Shown here: positions 56,532 to 64,000 of the stretch, one piece after another
How positions within the stretch are numbered: position 1 is the first letter of the stretch
Layout of the letters: the number at the start of each line of letters is the position of its first letter
DNA from: Marinobacter sp. LQ44
Lineage (GTDB): Bacteria; Pseudomonadota; Gammaproteobacteria; Pseudomonadales; Oleiphilaceae
Assembly: GCF_001447155.2 (NCBI RefSeq)
Contig: NZ_CP014754.1
Location: 3,844,001-3,908,000, forward strand
DNA length: 64,000 nt
Direction: 5' to 3'
Notes under the pieces: generated by a model
What the model saw: the letters and a program-made list of their open reading frames with translations, nothing else
Told to the model about the DNA's origin: nothing
Database searches by the model: none
Position numbers and translations under genes: made by a program

Positions 56532-59132
56532 ATGGCGAAGAACGACCCCGGTACCGGGGCGGGTGTTGACGCCGCCAAGGTCGATCAGCTGTTGCAGACA
56601 GAAACCGGAGGCAGGGCTCTCACCGGACCGGCTTCTGTTATCCTGTTTATCGTCCCGCTTTGCTGGTCTTTGTTTCAGCTCTGGATTGCATCACCGCTGC
56701 CGTTCATTCTGAACTTCGGTATTTTCAATTCCACGGAAGCCCGCTCCATTCATCTGGCCTTTGCGGTTTTCCTGGCCTTTTCAGCATTTCCCATGATCAA
56801 AGGAGTGCATGCCAACAAAGTCCCGATCTACGATTGGGTGTTGGCACTTGCGGCCGCTTTCTCTGCTTCTTATCTATTTGTCTTCTATAACGAACTTGCT
56901 ACTCGACCGGGCGCTCCGATTACCACGGATCTCTGGGTTGCGCTTGGCGGCCTGGTGCTGCTGCTGGAAGCGACACGTCGGGCCCTGGGGCTACCGTTAA
57001 CCATCGTTGCGGCGGTATTTATCACCTATTCCCTGGCCGGCCCCTATATGCCGGACGTCATCGCCCACAAAGGGGTCAGCCTCAATAAACTGGCGTCCCA
57101 TCAATGGCTGGGCACCGAGGGGGTGTTCGGGGTGGCGCTGGGTGTATCCACCAGTTTTGTGTTTCTCTTCGTGCTTTTTGGTGCGTTGCTTGAGCGCGCC
57201 GGAGCCGGCAATTATTTCATCAAAGTGGCTTACGCCATGCTTGGTCATATGCGTGGCGGGCCCGCAAAGGCCGCTGTAGTGTCCAGTGGTCTGAGCGGCG
57301 TTATCTCTGGTTCTTCCATTGCCAATGTGGTTACCACCGGCACGTTTACCATTCCGCTCATGAAGCGTGTTGGCTTTCCGGCTACCAAGGCCGGTGCTGT
57401 TGAGGTTGCCGCATCCACCAACGGGCAGCTCACACCGCCTATCATGGGCGCTGCCGCGTTTTTGATGGTTGAGTATGTGGGCATTTCATACCTGGAAGTG
57501 ATCAAGCACGCCATTCTGCCGGCTCTGATTTCCTACGTGGCATTGATTTACATTGTTCACCTTGAAGCTTGCAAGCTGAAGATGGAAGGCATGGAGCGGC
57601 CGAACCGTCTCTCCCTGGCACAGCGAATGCTGAATTGGGTGGTGATTCTGATCGGCCTGATTGTGCTCACCTTTGCGGTTTACTATGGTGTGGGCTGGAC
57701 CAAGGATGTTCTTGGCGAGGCGGCGCCCTGGGTGCTTGGCCCGCTGCTTGTTGCGGTCTATGTGGGTTTGGTTGGCTATGCCACCCGGTTTCCCGAGCTG
57801 GAAGTGGATGATCCCGAAAAGGCGATGGGCGCATTGCCTGAGGTGGGCCCTACCGTCAAAACCGGCCTTTATTATCTCCTGCCTGTGGTGGTGCTTGTCT
57901 GGTGCCTAACCGTAGAGCGCTTTTCGCCGCAGTTGTCTGCATTCTGGGCGACCCTGTTCATGATCTTTATCGTGATAACACAGCGCCCGCTGAAAACACT
58001 TTTCCGCAGCCGCGGCCAGGTGCTCCGTGAGTTTGCCAGTGGCTTTGTTGATCTGGCGCATTCTTTGGCCACCGGCGCTCGCAACATGGTGGGCATTGGT
58101 GTTGCCACGGCCACCGCTGGCATCGTGGTTGGCACAGTAACCCTCACCGGTATCGGGTTGGTGATGACAGAGTTTGTAGAGTTCCTTTCCGGGGGGAATC
58201 TGCTGTTAATGCTCATCTTCACCGCAGTGATCAGCCTGATACTGGGGATGGGCTTGCCCACCACGGCTAATTACATCGTGGTATCGACACTGATGGCGCC
58301 GGTCATCGTTACCCTCGGCGCCCAGAATGGCTTGCTCGTGCCGCTTATTGCGGTTCACCTGTTTGTGTTCTATTTCGGGATACTGGCGGATGATACGCCG
58401 CCCGTGGGTCTGGCCGCCTACGCGGCGGCCGCTATCTCTGGCGCGGACCCTATTCGCACGGGTATTCAGGGCTTTACCTACGATATCCGCACGGCGATCC
58501 TGCCGTTCATGTTTATCTTCAACACCCAGCTGTTGTTGATCGGCCTGACCGGGTGGGTCGACCTGCTGATTACCGTGGCCAGCGCGGTAACGGCCATGCT
58601 CGTGTTCTCCGCCGCGACACAGGGTTTCTGGTTTACCCGCAGCTACAAGTGGGAAAGCCTGCTGTTGCTGTTGATTACCTTCACCTTGTTCCGGCCCGGG
58701 TTCTGGTGGGACATGATCTATCCGCCTTATGAAGAGCGGCAGGGCAGTGCGATTATGGAGTACGTTGAGACGGTGCCGGTTGATGATACAGCGGTTTTCC
58801 GGGTATCGGGCATGGGGCTGGATGGCAGTGACGTGACCACTTATGTTCAGCTCGATATTCCGGCTGGTGGGTCAGCGGAGGAGCGGCTCTCAGCCGTCGG
58901 TTTGGACGTGTCCGATCAGGGGAGCGTGCTGGCGGTGAATTTTGTCGATTTTGGCAGCGCTGCGGAAGATGCTGGTATTGAGTTTGGCTGGAATATCGAA
59001 GCAGTTCAGGCAAAGCTCGACCGGCCACCGAGGGAATTGATGTATATTCCCGCGCTGTTGTTGCTTGGATTGGTGGCGTTTGGCCAGCATAAGCGCAAAG
59101 CCAGGGAGGACGCATCACCTCAAACGGCGTAA
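56532..59132 (+). CDS. TRAP transporter fused permease (DctQM, with DUF3394 tail)
   Basis: 866 residues with about 17 hydrophobic segments: a four-helix DctQ-like N-terminal part (residues about 35-170) fused to a DctM-like domain containing GPAKAAVVSSGLSGVISGSSIANVVTTGTFTIPLMKRVGFP, AASTNGQLTPPIMGAAAFLMVEY and GLPTTANYIVVSTLMAPVI. A soluble C-terminal domain (about 735-850) with VDFGSAAEDAGIEFGWNIEAVQ is typical of TAXI-TRAP permeases with DUF3394, then a final membrane segment (LMYIPALLLLGLVAFGQHK). Works with the TAXI binding protein upstream, driven by a sodium or proton gradient. A ribosome site is not clear; ACAGG lies 10 bases before the ATG. Confidence 0.93.
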   Translation: MAKNDPGTGAGVDAAKVDQLLQTETGGRALTGPASVILFIVPLCWSLFQLWIASPLPFILNFGIFNSTEARSIHLAFAVFLAFSAFPMIKGVHANKVPIYDWVLALAAAFSASYLFVFYNELATRPGAPITTDLWVALGGLVLLLEATRRALGLPLTIVAAVFITYSLAGPYMPDVIAHKGVSLNKLASHQWLGTEGVFGVALGVSTSFVFLFVLFGALLERAGAGNYFIKVAYAMLGHMRGGPAKAAVVSSGLSGVISGSSIANVVTTGTFTIPLMKRVGFPATKAGAVEVAASTNGQLTPPIMGAAAFLMVEYVGISYLEVIKHAILPALISYVALIYIVHLEACKLKMEGMERPNRLSLAQRMLNWVVILIGLIVLTFAVYYGVGWTKDVLGEAAPWVLGPLLVAVYVGLVGYATRFPELEVDDPEKAMGALPEVGPTVKTGLYYLLPVVVLVWCLTVERFSPQLSAFWATLFMIFIVITQRPLKTLFRSRGQVLREFASGFVDLAHSLATGARNMVGIGVATATAGIVVGTVTLTGIGLVMTEFVEFLSGGNLLLMLIFTAVISLILGMGLPTTANYIVVSTLMAPVIVTLGAQNGLLVPLIAVHLFVFYFGILADDTPPVGLAAYAAAAISGADPIRTGIQGFTYDIRTAILPFMFIFNTQLLLIGLTGWVDLLITVASAVTAMLVFSAATQGFWFTRSYKWESLLLLLITFTLFRPGFWWDMIYPPYEERQGSAIMEYVETVPVDDTAVFRVSGMGLDGSDVTTYVQLDIPAGGSAEERLSAVGLDVSDQGSVLAVNFVDFGSAAEDAGIEFGWNIEAVQAKLDRPPRELMYIPALLLLGLVAFGQHKRKAREDASPQTA

Positions 59133-59154
59133 AGCTCATGGCACTTAGTAAAAA

Positions 59155-59179
59155 ACCGGCGTTGCTGCCGGTTTTTTTT
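59155..59179 (+). terminator. Terminator after the TRAP permease gene
   Basis: Stem ACCGGC (59155-59160) and GCCGGT (59167-59172) with a 6-base loop and a T8 run; A-rich upstream side extends the pairing. It separates the TRAP operon from thrS, so thrS needs its own promoter just beyond. Confidence 0.9.
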
Positions 59180-59199
59180 CTGTTAGACTCGCCCTCAAA

Positions 59200-59257
59200 C
59201 CGGCCCGTGGTTTGTATCACGGAGCCCGGCCACCATGTGATCTTTGGTATAGATCAC
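59200..59257 (+). promoter_or_regulatory. thrS mRNA leader: candidate tRNA-Thr-mimicking translational operator
   Basis: Two hairpins precede the thrS ribosome site (AGGAGA, 59272-59277). The second has a perfect 7-bp stem (GTGATCT 59237-59243, AGATCAC 59251-59257) and a 7-nt loop TTGGTAT, with T at position 33, GGT at 34-36 and A at 37, the geometry of the tRNA-Thr(GGU) anticodon arm. The first (about 59200-59229) has a CCGTG/CACGG stem with an 8-base loop. In E. coli ThrRS represses its own translation by binding such a tRNA-like operator. A weak promoter, TTGCTG (59162-59167) and TAGACT (59184-59189), would start the leader near 59196. Confidence 0.6.
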
Positions 59258-59282
59258 CGCTGAGAAACCACAGGAGAGCATC

Positions 59283-61208
59283 ATGCCCGTTATTACTCTG
59301 CCCGATGGCAGTCATCGCAGTTTTGCCGAGCCCGTAACCGTTCACGACGTTGCCGCCGATATCGGCGCAGGCCTGGCGAAAGCCGCCCTGGCCGGAAAAG
59401 TGAATGGCAAGCTGGTCGACACCAGTTTCCTGATCGAGAACGACAGCGAGCTGGCCATCGTAACGGAACGTGATGAAGAGGGCGTGGATGTTATCCGCCA
59501 TTCTACCGCTCACCTGATGGCCATGGCGGTACAAGATCTGTTTCCCGGTGCCCAGGTAACCATCGGGCCGGTGATCGAGAACGGTTTCTACTACGACTTC
59601 AAATACGAGCGTCCGTTTACCAACGAAGACCTGGCGCGCATCGAAAAGCGTATGGAAGAACTTGCCAAGCAGGATCTGCCGGTATCCCGTTCCATTATGT
59701 CCCGGGACGAAGCGATCAAGCTGTTCAAGGAGATGGGCGAGGAGTACAAGGTTCGCATCATCGAGGATATTCCGGGTGAGGAAGACCTCTCGTTCTATCG
59801 TCAGGGTGATTTCATCGATTTGTGCCGTGGCCCCCATGTGCCCAGCACCGGCAAGCTCAAGGCCTTCAAGCTGACCAAGGTAGCCGGCGCCTATTGGCGT
59901 GGCGATACCAGCAATGAGCAGTTGCAGCGCATCTACGGCACTGCCTGGGGTAACAAGAAAGACCTGAAAACCTATCTGCATCGCCTGGAAGAGGCTGAAA
60001 AGCGGGATCACCGAAAGATTGGCAAGAAGCTGGGCCTGTTCCACATGCAGGAAGAAGCTCCCGGCATGGTGTTCTGGCATCCGGATGGCTGGTCCCTGTA
60101 CCAGGAAGTTGAGCAGTACATGCGGGCCAAGCAGCACCAGCATGGCTACAAGGAAATCAAGACCCCGCAGGTGGTGTCCCGTACCTTGTGGGAGAAGTCC
60201 GGGCATTGGGACAAATTCAAGGACGGTATGTTTACCACCGAGTCCGAGAAGCACGACTATGCTATCAAACCCATGAACTGCCCCTGCCACGTGCAGGTGT
60301 TCAACCAGGGCCTGAAGAGTTACAAGGACTTGCCGCTGCGCCTTGCCGAGTTCGGCTCGTGCCATCGTAACGAGGCCTCTGGTGCCCTGCATGGCCTGAT
60401 GCGCGTGCGCGGTTTTACCCAGGACGACGCACACATTTTCTGTGAAGAAGACGCCATCCAGGAAGAAGTGTCGGCGTTCATGAAAATGCTGCACGAAGTG
60501 TATACAGACTTCGGCTTTAACGAGATTCTGTACAAGCTGTCTACCCGCCCGGAAAAGCGCGTAGGTTCGGACGAGGTCTGGGACAAGGCGGAGGCTGCCC
60601 TTGAAGAAGCCCTGAACCGCGAGGGGGTTGATTGGGAGTTGTTGCCGGGCGAGGGTGCCTTCTATGGCCCTAAAATTGAGTATTCCCTGAAGGACTGTCT
60701 CGGCCGGGTGTGGCAGTGTGGTACCATTCAGGTAGATTTCTCAATGCCGGGCCGCCTGGGTGCCCAATATGTGGCCGATAACTCCGAGAGGAAAACCCCG
60801 GTTATGCTGCACCGGGCAGTGCTCGGGTCTTTTGAGCGGTTTATCGGTATACTGATCGAAGAATACGAAGGCGCATTCCCCACGTGGCTTGCTCCGACAC
60901 AGGTTGCGGTGCTGAATATTACCGATAACCAGCGTGATTATTGTCAGAATCTGGCCAAAAAGTGGGATTCTTTGGGCTATCGGGTTAATGCTGACTTGAG
61001 AAACGAGAAGATCGGCTTTAAAATCCGCGAGCATACTCTTAACAAGGTTCCCTACCTGATCGTTGTTGGCGATAAAGAAATCGAGAACAACGCCGTTGCA
61101 GTAAGAACTCGCAAAGGTGAAGATCTGGGCACCATGTCTGTCGACGAGTTTGAACAGCTGCTTGCAGCCGACGTCGACCGAAAAGGCAGAAACCAAACGG
61201 AGATCTGA
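59283..61208 (+). CDS. thrS: Threonyl-tRNA synthetase
   Basis: Charges tRNA-Thr. 641 residues, the standard length, with the TGS domain ([31 protein letters not shown]), the editing domain with [16 protein letters not shown] and the zinc/editing residues in [15 protein letters not shown], class II motifs (motif 2 [31 protein letters not shown]; motif 3 [30 protein letters not shown]), and the anticodon-binding domain at the end. ATG 59283 has AGGAGA 5 bases upstream and is preceded by a tRNA-like leader that may allow autoregulation. It is followed directly by infC, which begins inside or just after its stop, the conserved thrS-infC-rpmI-rplT order. Confidence 0.98.
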   Translation: MPVITLPDGSHRSFAEPVTVHDVAADIGAGLAKAALAGKVNGKLVDTSFLIENDSELAIVTERDEEGVDVIRHSTAHLMAMAVQDLFPGAQVTIGPVIENGFYYDFKYERPFTNEDLARIEKRMEELAKQDLPVSRSIMSRDEAIKLFKEMGEEYKVRIIEDIPGEEDLSFYRQGDFIDLCRGPHVPSTGKLKAFKLTKVAGAYWRGDTSNEQLQRIYGTAWGNKKDLKTYLHRLEEAEKRDHRKIGKKLGLFHMQEEAPGMVFWHPDGWSLYQEVEQYMRAKQHQHGYKEIKTPQVVSRTLWEKSGHWDKFKDGMFTTESEKHDYAIKPMNCPCHVQVFNQGLKSYKDLPLRLAEFGSCHRNEASGALHGLMRVRGFTQDDAHIFCEEDAIQEEVSAFMKMLHEVYTDFGFNEILYKLSTRPEKRVGSDEVWDKAEAALEEALNREGVDWELLPGEGAFYGPKIEYSLKDCLGRVWQCGTIQVDFSMPGRLGAQYVADNSERKTPVMLHRAVLGSFERFIGILIEEYEGAFPTWLAPTQVAVLNITDNQRDYCQNLAKKWDSLGYRVNADLRNEKIGFKIREHTLNKVPYLIVVGDKEIENNAVAVRTRKGEDLGTMSVDEFEQLLAADVDRKGRNQTEI

Positions 61209-61210
61209 TT

Positions 61211-61750
61211 ATTAAACAGCGAACGAATCGGGGTGGGCGTACTCCAAAAGCGCCTATCAATGAGAACATTGACGCAACTGAAGTCCGTCTGATTGATGCC
61301 GAAGGCAATCAGGTCGGGATAGTACCCATCGAGGACGCGATCCGCATGGCGGAAGAAGCCACCCTTGATCTGGTGCAGGTTACGGATTCCGATCCGATCG
61401 TCTGTAAGATAATGGACTACGGCAAGAAAATTTTTGAAGAGAAAAAGGCCAAGGCGGCTGCCAAGAAAAAGCAGAAGCAGACGCAGGTCAAAGAGCTGAA
61501 GTTCCGACCAGGAACGGAAGAAGGGGATTATCAGGTCAAACTACGCAACCTGGTACGTTTCCTTGAGAACGGGGACCGCGGCAAGATCACAATCCGGTTC
61601 CGTGGACGTGAGATGGCACACCAGGAAATTGGTATGAAGCTCATGCAGCGGATTGAGGAAGATGTGGCCGAAATAGCCCAGGTTGAGATGCGGCCGAAAA
61701 TGGAAGGCCGGCAGATGACCATGGTTGTCGCGCCCCGCAAAAAGAAGTGA
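61211..61750 (+). CDS. infC: Translation initiation factor IF-3 (ATT start)
   Basis: The family frame extends upstream of the first ATG (61346): [56 protein letters not shown] is the conserved IF-3 N-terminal domain, followed by the C-domain ([48 protein letters not shown]). The only initiators available are ATT codons at 61208 and 61211. The second, ATT-AAA as in E. coli infC, lies 8 bases after GGAG (61199-61202) and gives 179 residues. The ATT start is the known basis of IF-3 autoregulation. A prediction starting at the ATG 61346 would lose the first 45 residues. Next in line are rpmI and rplT. Confidence 0.93.
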   Translation: MKQRTNRGGRTPKAPINENIDATEVRLIDAEGNQVGIVPIEDAIRMAEEATLDLVQVTDSDPIVCKIMDYGKKIFEEKKAKAAAKKKQKQTQVKELKFRPGTEEGDYQVKLRNLVRFLENGDRGKITIRFRGREMAHQEIGMKLMQRIEEDVAEIAQVEMRPKMEGRQMTMVVAPRKKK

Positions 61751-61768
61751 ACCTGATCCTGTGATGGG

Positions 61769-61789
61769 TCCCCCGCATTTGGCGGGGGA
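61769..61789 (+). terminator. Hairpin between infC and rpmI (partial terminator or leader element)
   Basis: Eight-bp stem TCCCCCGC/GCGGGGGA with a 5-base loop, followed by a poor T-run (TTTGTC). It may only reduce read-through or belong to an L20-responsive leader of rpmI-rplT as in E. coli; the sequence does not decide. Confidence 0.45.
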
Positions 61790-61846
61790 TTTGTCGTTCA
61801 GGGGCACTATTTGTTTTATTTAAAAATAGAATGCGGAGTTTTAAAA

Positions 61847-62038
61847 ATGCCGAAGATGAAAACCAAAAGCGGAGCTACCAAGCGGTTCAAGAAGACCGCC
61901 ACCGGCTTCAAGCACAAGCAGTCCTTCACCAGTCACATCCTGACCAAGAAGAGCCCGAAGCGTAAGCGTCAGCTGCGCGGCACCAAGCTCATCGCCAAGT
62001 CGGATGTTGCATCTATCAAGCGCATGACCGCGTGCTGA
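61847..62038 (+). CDS. rpmI: 50S ribosomal protein L35
   Basis: 63 residues, strongly basic: [60 protein letters not shown]. This is the full L35 pattern. ATG 61847 starts the conserved PKMKTKSGA; an upstream in-frame codon at 61811 is not family-like. It binds 23S rRNA in the large subunit. Lies between infC and rplT in the standard operon. GCGGAG about 10 bases upstream is the ribosome site. Confidence 0.97.
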   Translation: MPKMKTKSGATKRFKKTATGFKHKQSFTSHILTKKSPKRKRQLRGTKLIAKSDVASIKRMTAC

Positions 62039-62088
62039 TCCAGCCGCGCGAAACGTTCCTTAGAAAGTAAAGGTAGAAGGATTAAAGT

Positions 62089-62442
62089 ATGGCTCGTGTA
62101 AAGCGTGGCGTGGTAGCACGTCGTCGTCACAAGAAGATTCTCAAGCAGGCCAAGGGTTACTACGGCGCTCGTAGTCGTGTATTCCGCGTTGCCAAGCAGG
62201 CGGTTATCAAGGCTGGTCAGTACGCCTACCGTGACCGTCGCAACCGTAAGCGCGCTTTCCGCGCTCTGTGGATTGCCCGTATCAACGCTGGCGCCCGTGC
62301 AAACGGCCTGTCGTACAGCCGTCTGATCGCTGGCCTGAAGAAGGCGAATGTTGAAATCGATCGTAAGGTTCTGGCTGATCTGGCCATGAACGAGCAGCAG
62401 GCGTTTGCCGCTGTGGTTGAGAAGGCCAAAGCATCCCTGTGA
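62089..62442 (+). CDS. rplT: 50S ribosomal protein L20
   Basis: 117 residues: [70 protein letters not shown], then [28 protein letters not shown]20 is an early assembly protein of the large subunit and in E. coli represses translation of rpmI-rplT. Standard length and position. AGAAGG lies 10 bases before the ATG. It is closed by a terminator at 62511. Confidence 0.98.
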   Translation: MARVKRGVVARRRHKKILKQAKGYYGARSRVFRVAKQAVIKAGQYAYRDRRNRKRAFRALWIARINAGARANGLSYSRLIAGLKKANVEIDRKVLADLAMNEQQAFAAVVEKAKASL

Positions 62443-62510
62443 TCGCTTAAGCTCTTTCATCGATTACTGATCGATCCGGGTGCTTCATGTCATCGTGAAT
62501 GCGCCCTCTG

Positions 62511-63579
<1,069 letters not shown>

Positions 63580-63651
63580 GCCCAAGGGCAGGACGACGTA
63601 CGCAGAGCTCAGAATCAACCGCATAAACCGCATCAGGACAAGGCAAGAACG

Positions 63652-64000
63652 ATGAAATTCAGTGAACAGTGGCTGCGCGAGTGGGTTAACCCGAACCTGG
63701 GGTCCCAGGAATTGATGGACCAGATCACTATGGCCGGGCTGGAAGTGGACGGCTTTGAGCCGGTGGCCGGGGAGTTCAGCGGTGTGGTGGTTGGCGAGGT
63801 GATTTCCGCCGAACCACACCCGGATGCTGACAAGCTGCGTGTGTGTCAGGTGAGTGACGGTACCAATACCGTTCAGGTGGTTTGTGGCGCTCCCAATGTG
63901 CGCGCCGGCCTGAAAGTACCGTTCGCGGTGGTTGGTGCGGTGTTGCCCGGTAACTTCAAAATCAAGAAGGCCAAGCTGCGTGGCCAGCCTTCCGAAGGCA
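63652..64000 (+). CDS. pheT: Phenylalanyl-tRNA synthetase beta subunit (3' end outside window)
   Basis: The frame from ATG 63652 reads [14 protein letters not shown], then [15 protein letters not shown] and [27 protein letters not shown], then [25 protein letters not shown]. This is the N-terminal tRNA-binding (EMAP-like) domain of PheT. It stays open to the window edge (116 codons seen of about 790 expected). GGCAAGAAC precedes the ATG; a 72-base gap follows pheS, consistent with one pheST transcript. Confidence 0.96.
   Translation, partial: MKFSEQWLREWVNPNLGSQELMDQITMAGLEVDGFEPVAGEFSGVVVGEVISAEPHPDADKLRVCQVSDGTNTVQVVCGAPNVRAGLKVPFAVVGAVLPGNFKIKKAKLRGQPSEG

Overview
The window reads as a chromosomal segment of a marine gammaproteobacterium, most likely Marinobacter or a close relative. 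This rests on the recA-pncC-mutS-fdxA order known from pseudomonads, the thrS-infC-rpmI-rplT-pheST translation operon, many genes for fatty-acid and hydrophobic-compound handling (acyl-CoA synthetase, FadH, MaoC hydratase, a DUF1329/YCF48/RND trio) and a TAXI-TRAP transporter. No database search was possible, so the genus is an inference. Gene density is high: once starts are corrected, no gap between genes reaches 300 bases. No CRISPR array, insertion sequence, integrase or rRNA was seen.

Region by region. 1-1514: a phospholipase-D-like lipoprotein cut by the left edge. 1706-11582: an orphan type VI secretion island with VgrG, a DUF4123 adaptor chaperone, a VasX-like membrane-targeting effector and its membrane immunity protein, followed by a second, diverged copy of the effector tail plus immunity gene. 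The two copies lie exactly 2002 bp apart. 11695-16306: a YhiN-type flavoprotein, a PhzF-like protein with a small partner, and a divergent MocR-type regulator with a paired repeat in front of it. 15650-21048: a FixJ-type response regulator and PAS histidine kinase, divergent from an acyl-CoA synthetase and an SLC23-like transporter. 21143-25441: a periplasmic helical-repeat protein, a diiron-type hydrolase, a DegV protein and an unrecognised helical protein. 25554-30969: fdxA, mutS, pncC, recA with a LexA box, and a flavodoxin-like protein. 30970-38470: PilZ, a Lon-like protease, a second FixJ regulator plus response-regulator/histidine-kinase fusion, a MaoC protein and an AraC regulator. 38512-41940: tRNA-Asp with a near-consensus promoter, an AraC regulator and the divergent fadH. 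42080-47322: a coiled-coil protein, NAD kinase, phosphoesterase, rhomboid protease and a DUF1315-DUF2797 pair. 47353-59132: pepN, the DUF1329/YCF48/RND trio and a TAXI-TRAP transporter. 59184-64000: thrS, infC, rpmI, rplT, pheS and the start of pheT.

Three items deserve most attention. (1) The T6SS effector-tail/immunity tandem duplication, in which divergence concentrates in one transmembrane hairpin of the immunity protein. (2) A candidate Fur-controlled small RNA on the minus strand (46021-46107): a perfect palindromic Fur box lies over a TTGACA/TATCAT promoter, followed by about 86 nt with three hairpins and a terminator, as in RyhB/PrrF-type RNAs. (3) A thrS mRNA leader with a 7-bp stem and 7-nt loop that reproduces the anticodon arm of tRNA-Thr(GGU), pointing to translational feedback by threonyl-tRNA synthetase.

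In regulation, the window carries two FixJ/HisKA systems, two AraC regulators of the PF12625 type and one MocR regulator, several divergent from lipid-metabolism genes. This suggests that fatty-acid use is controlled locally.
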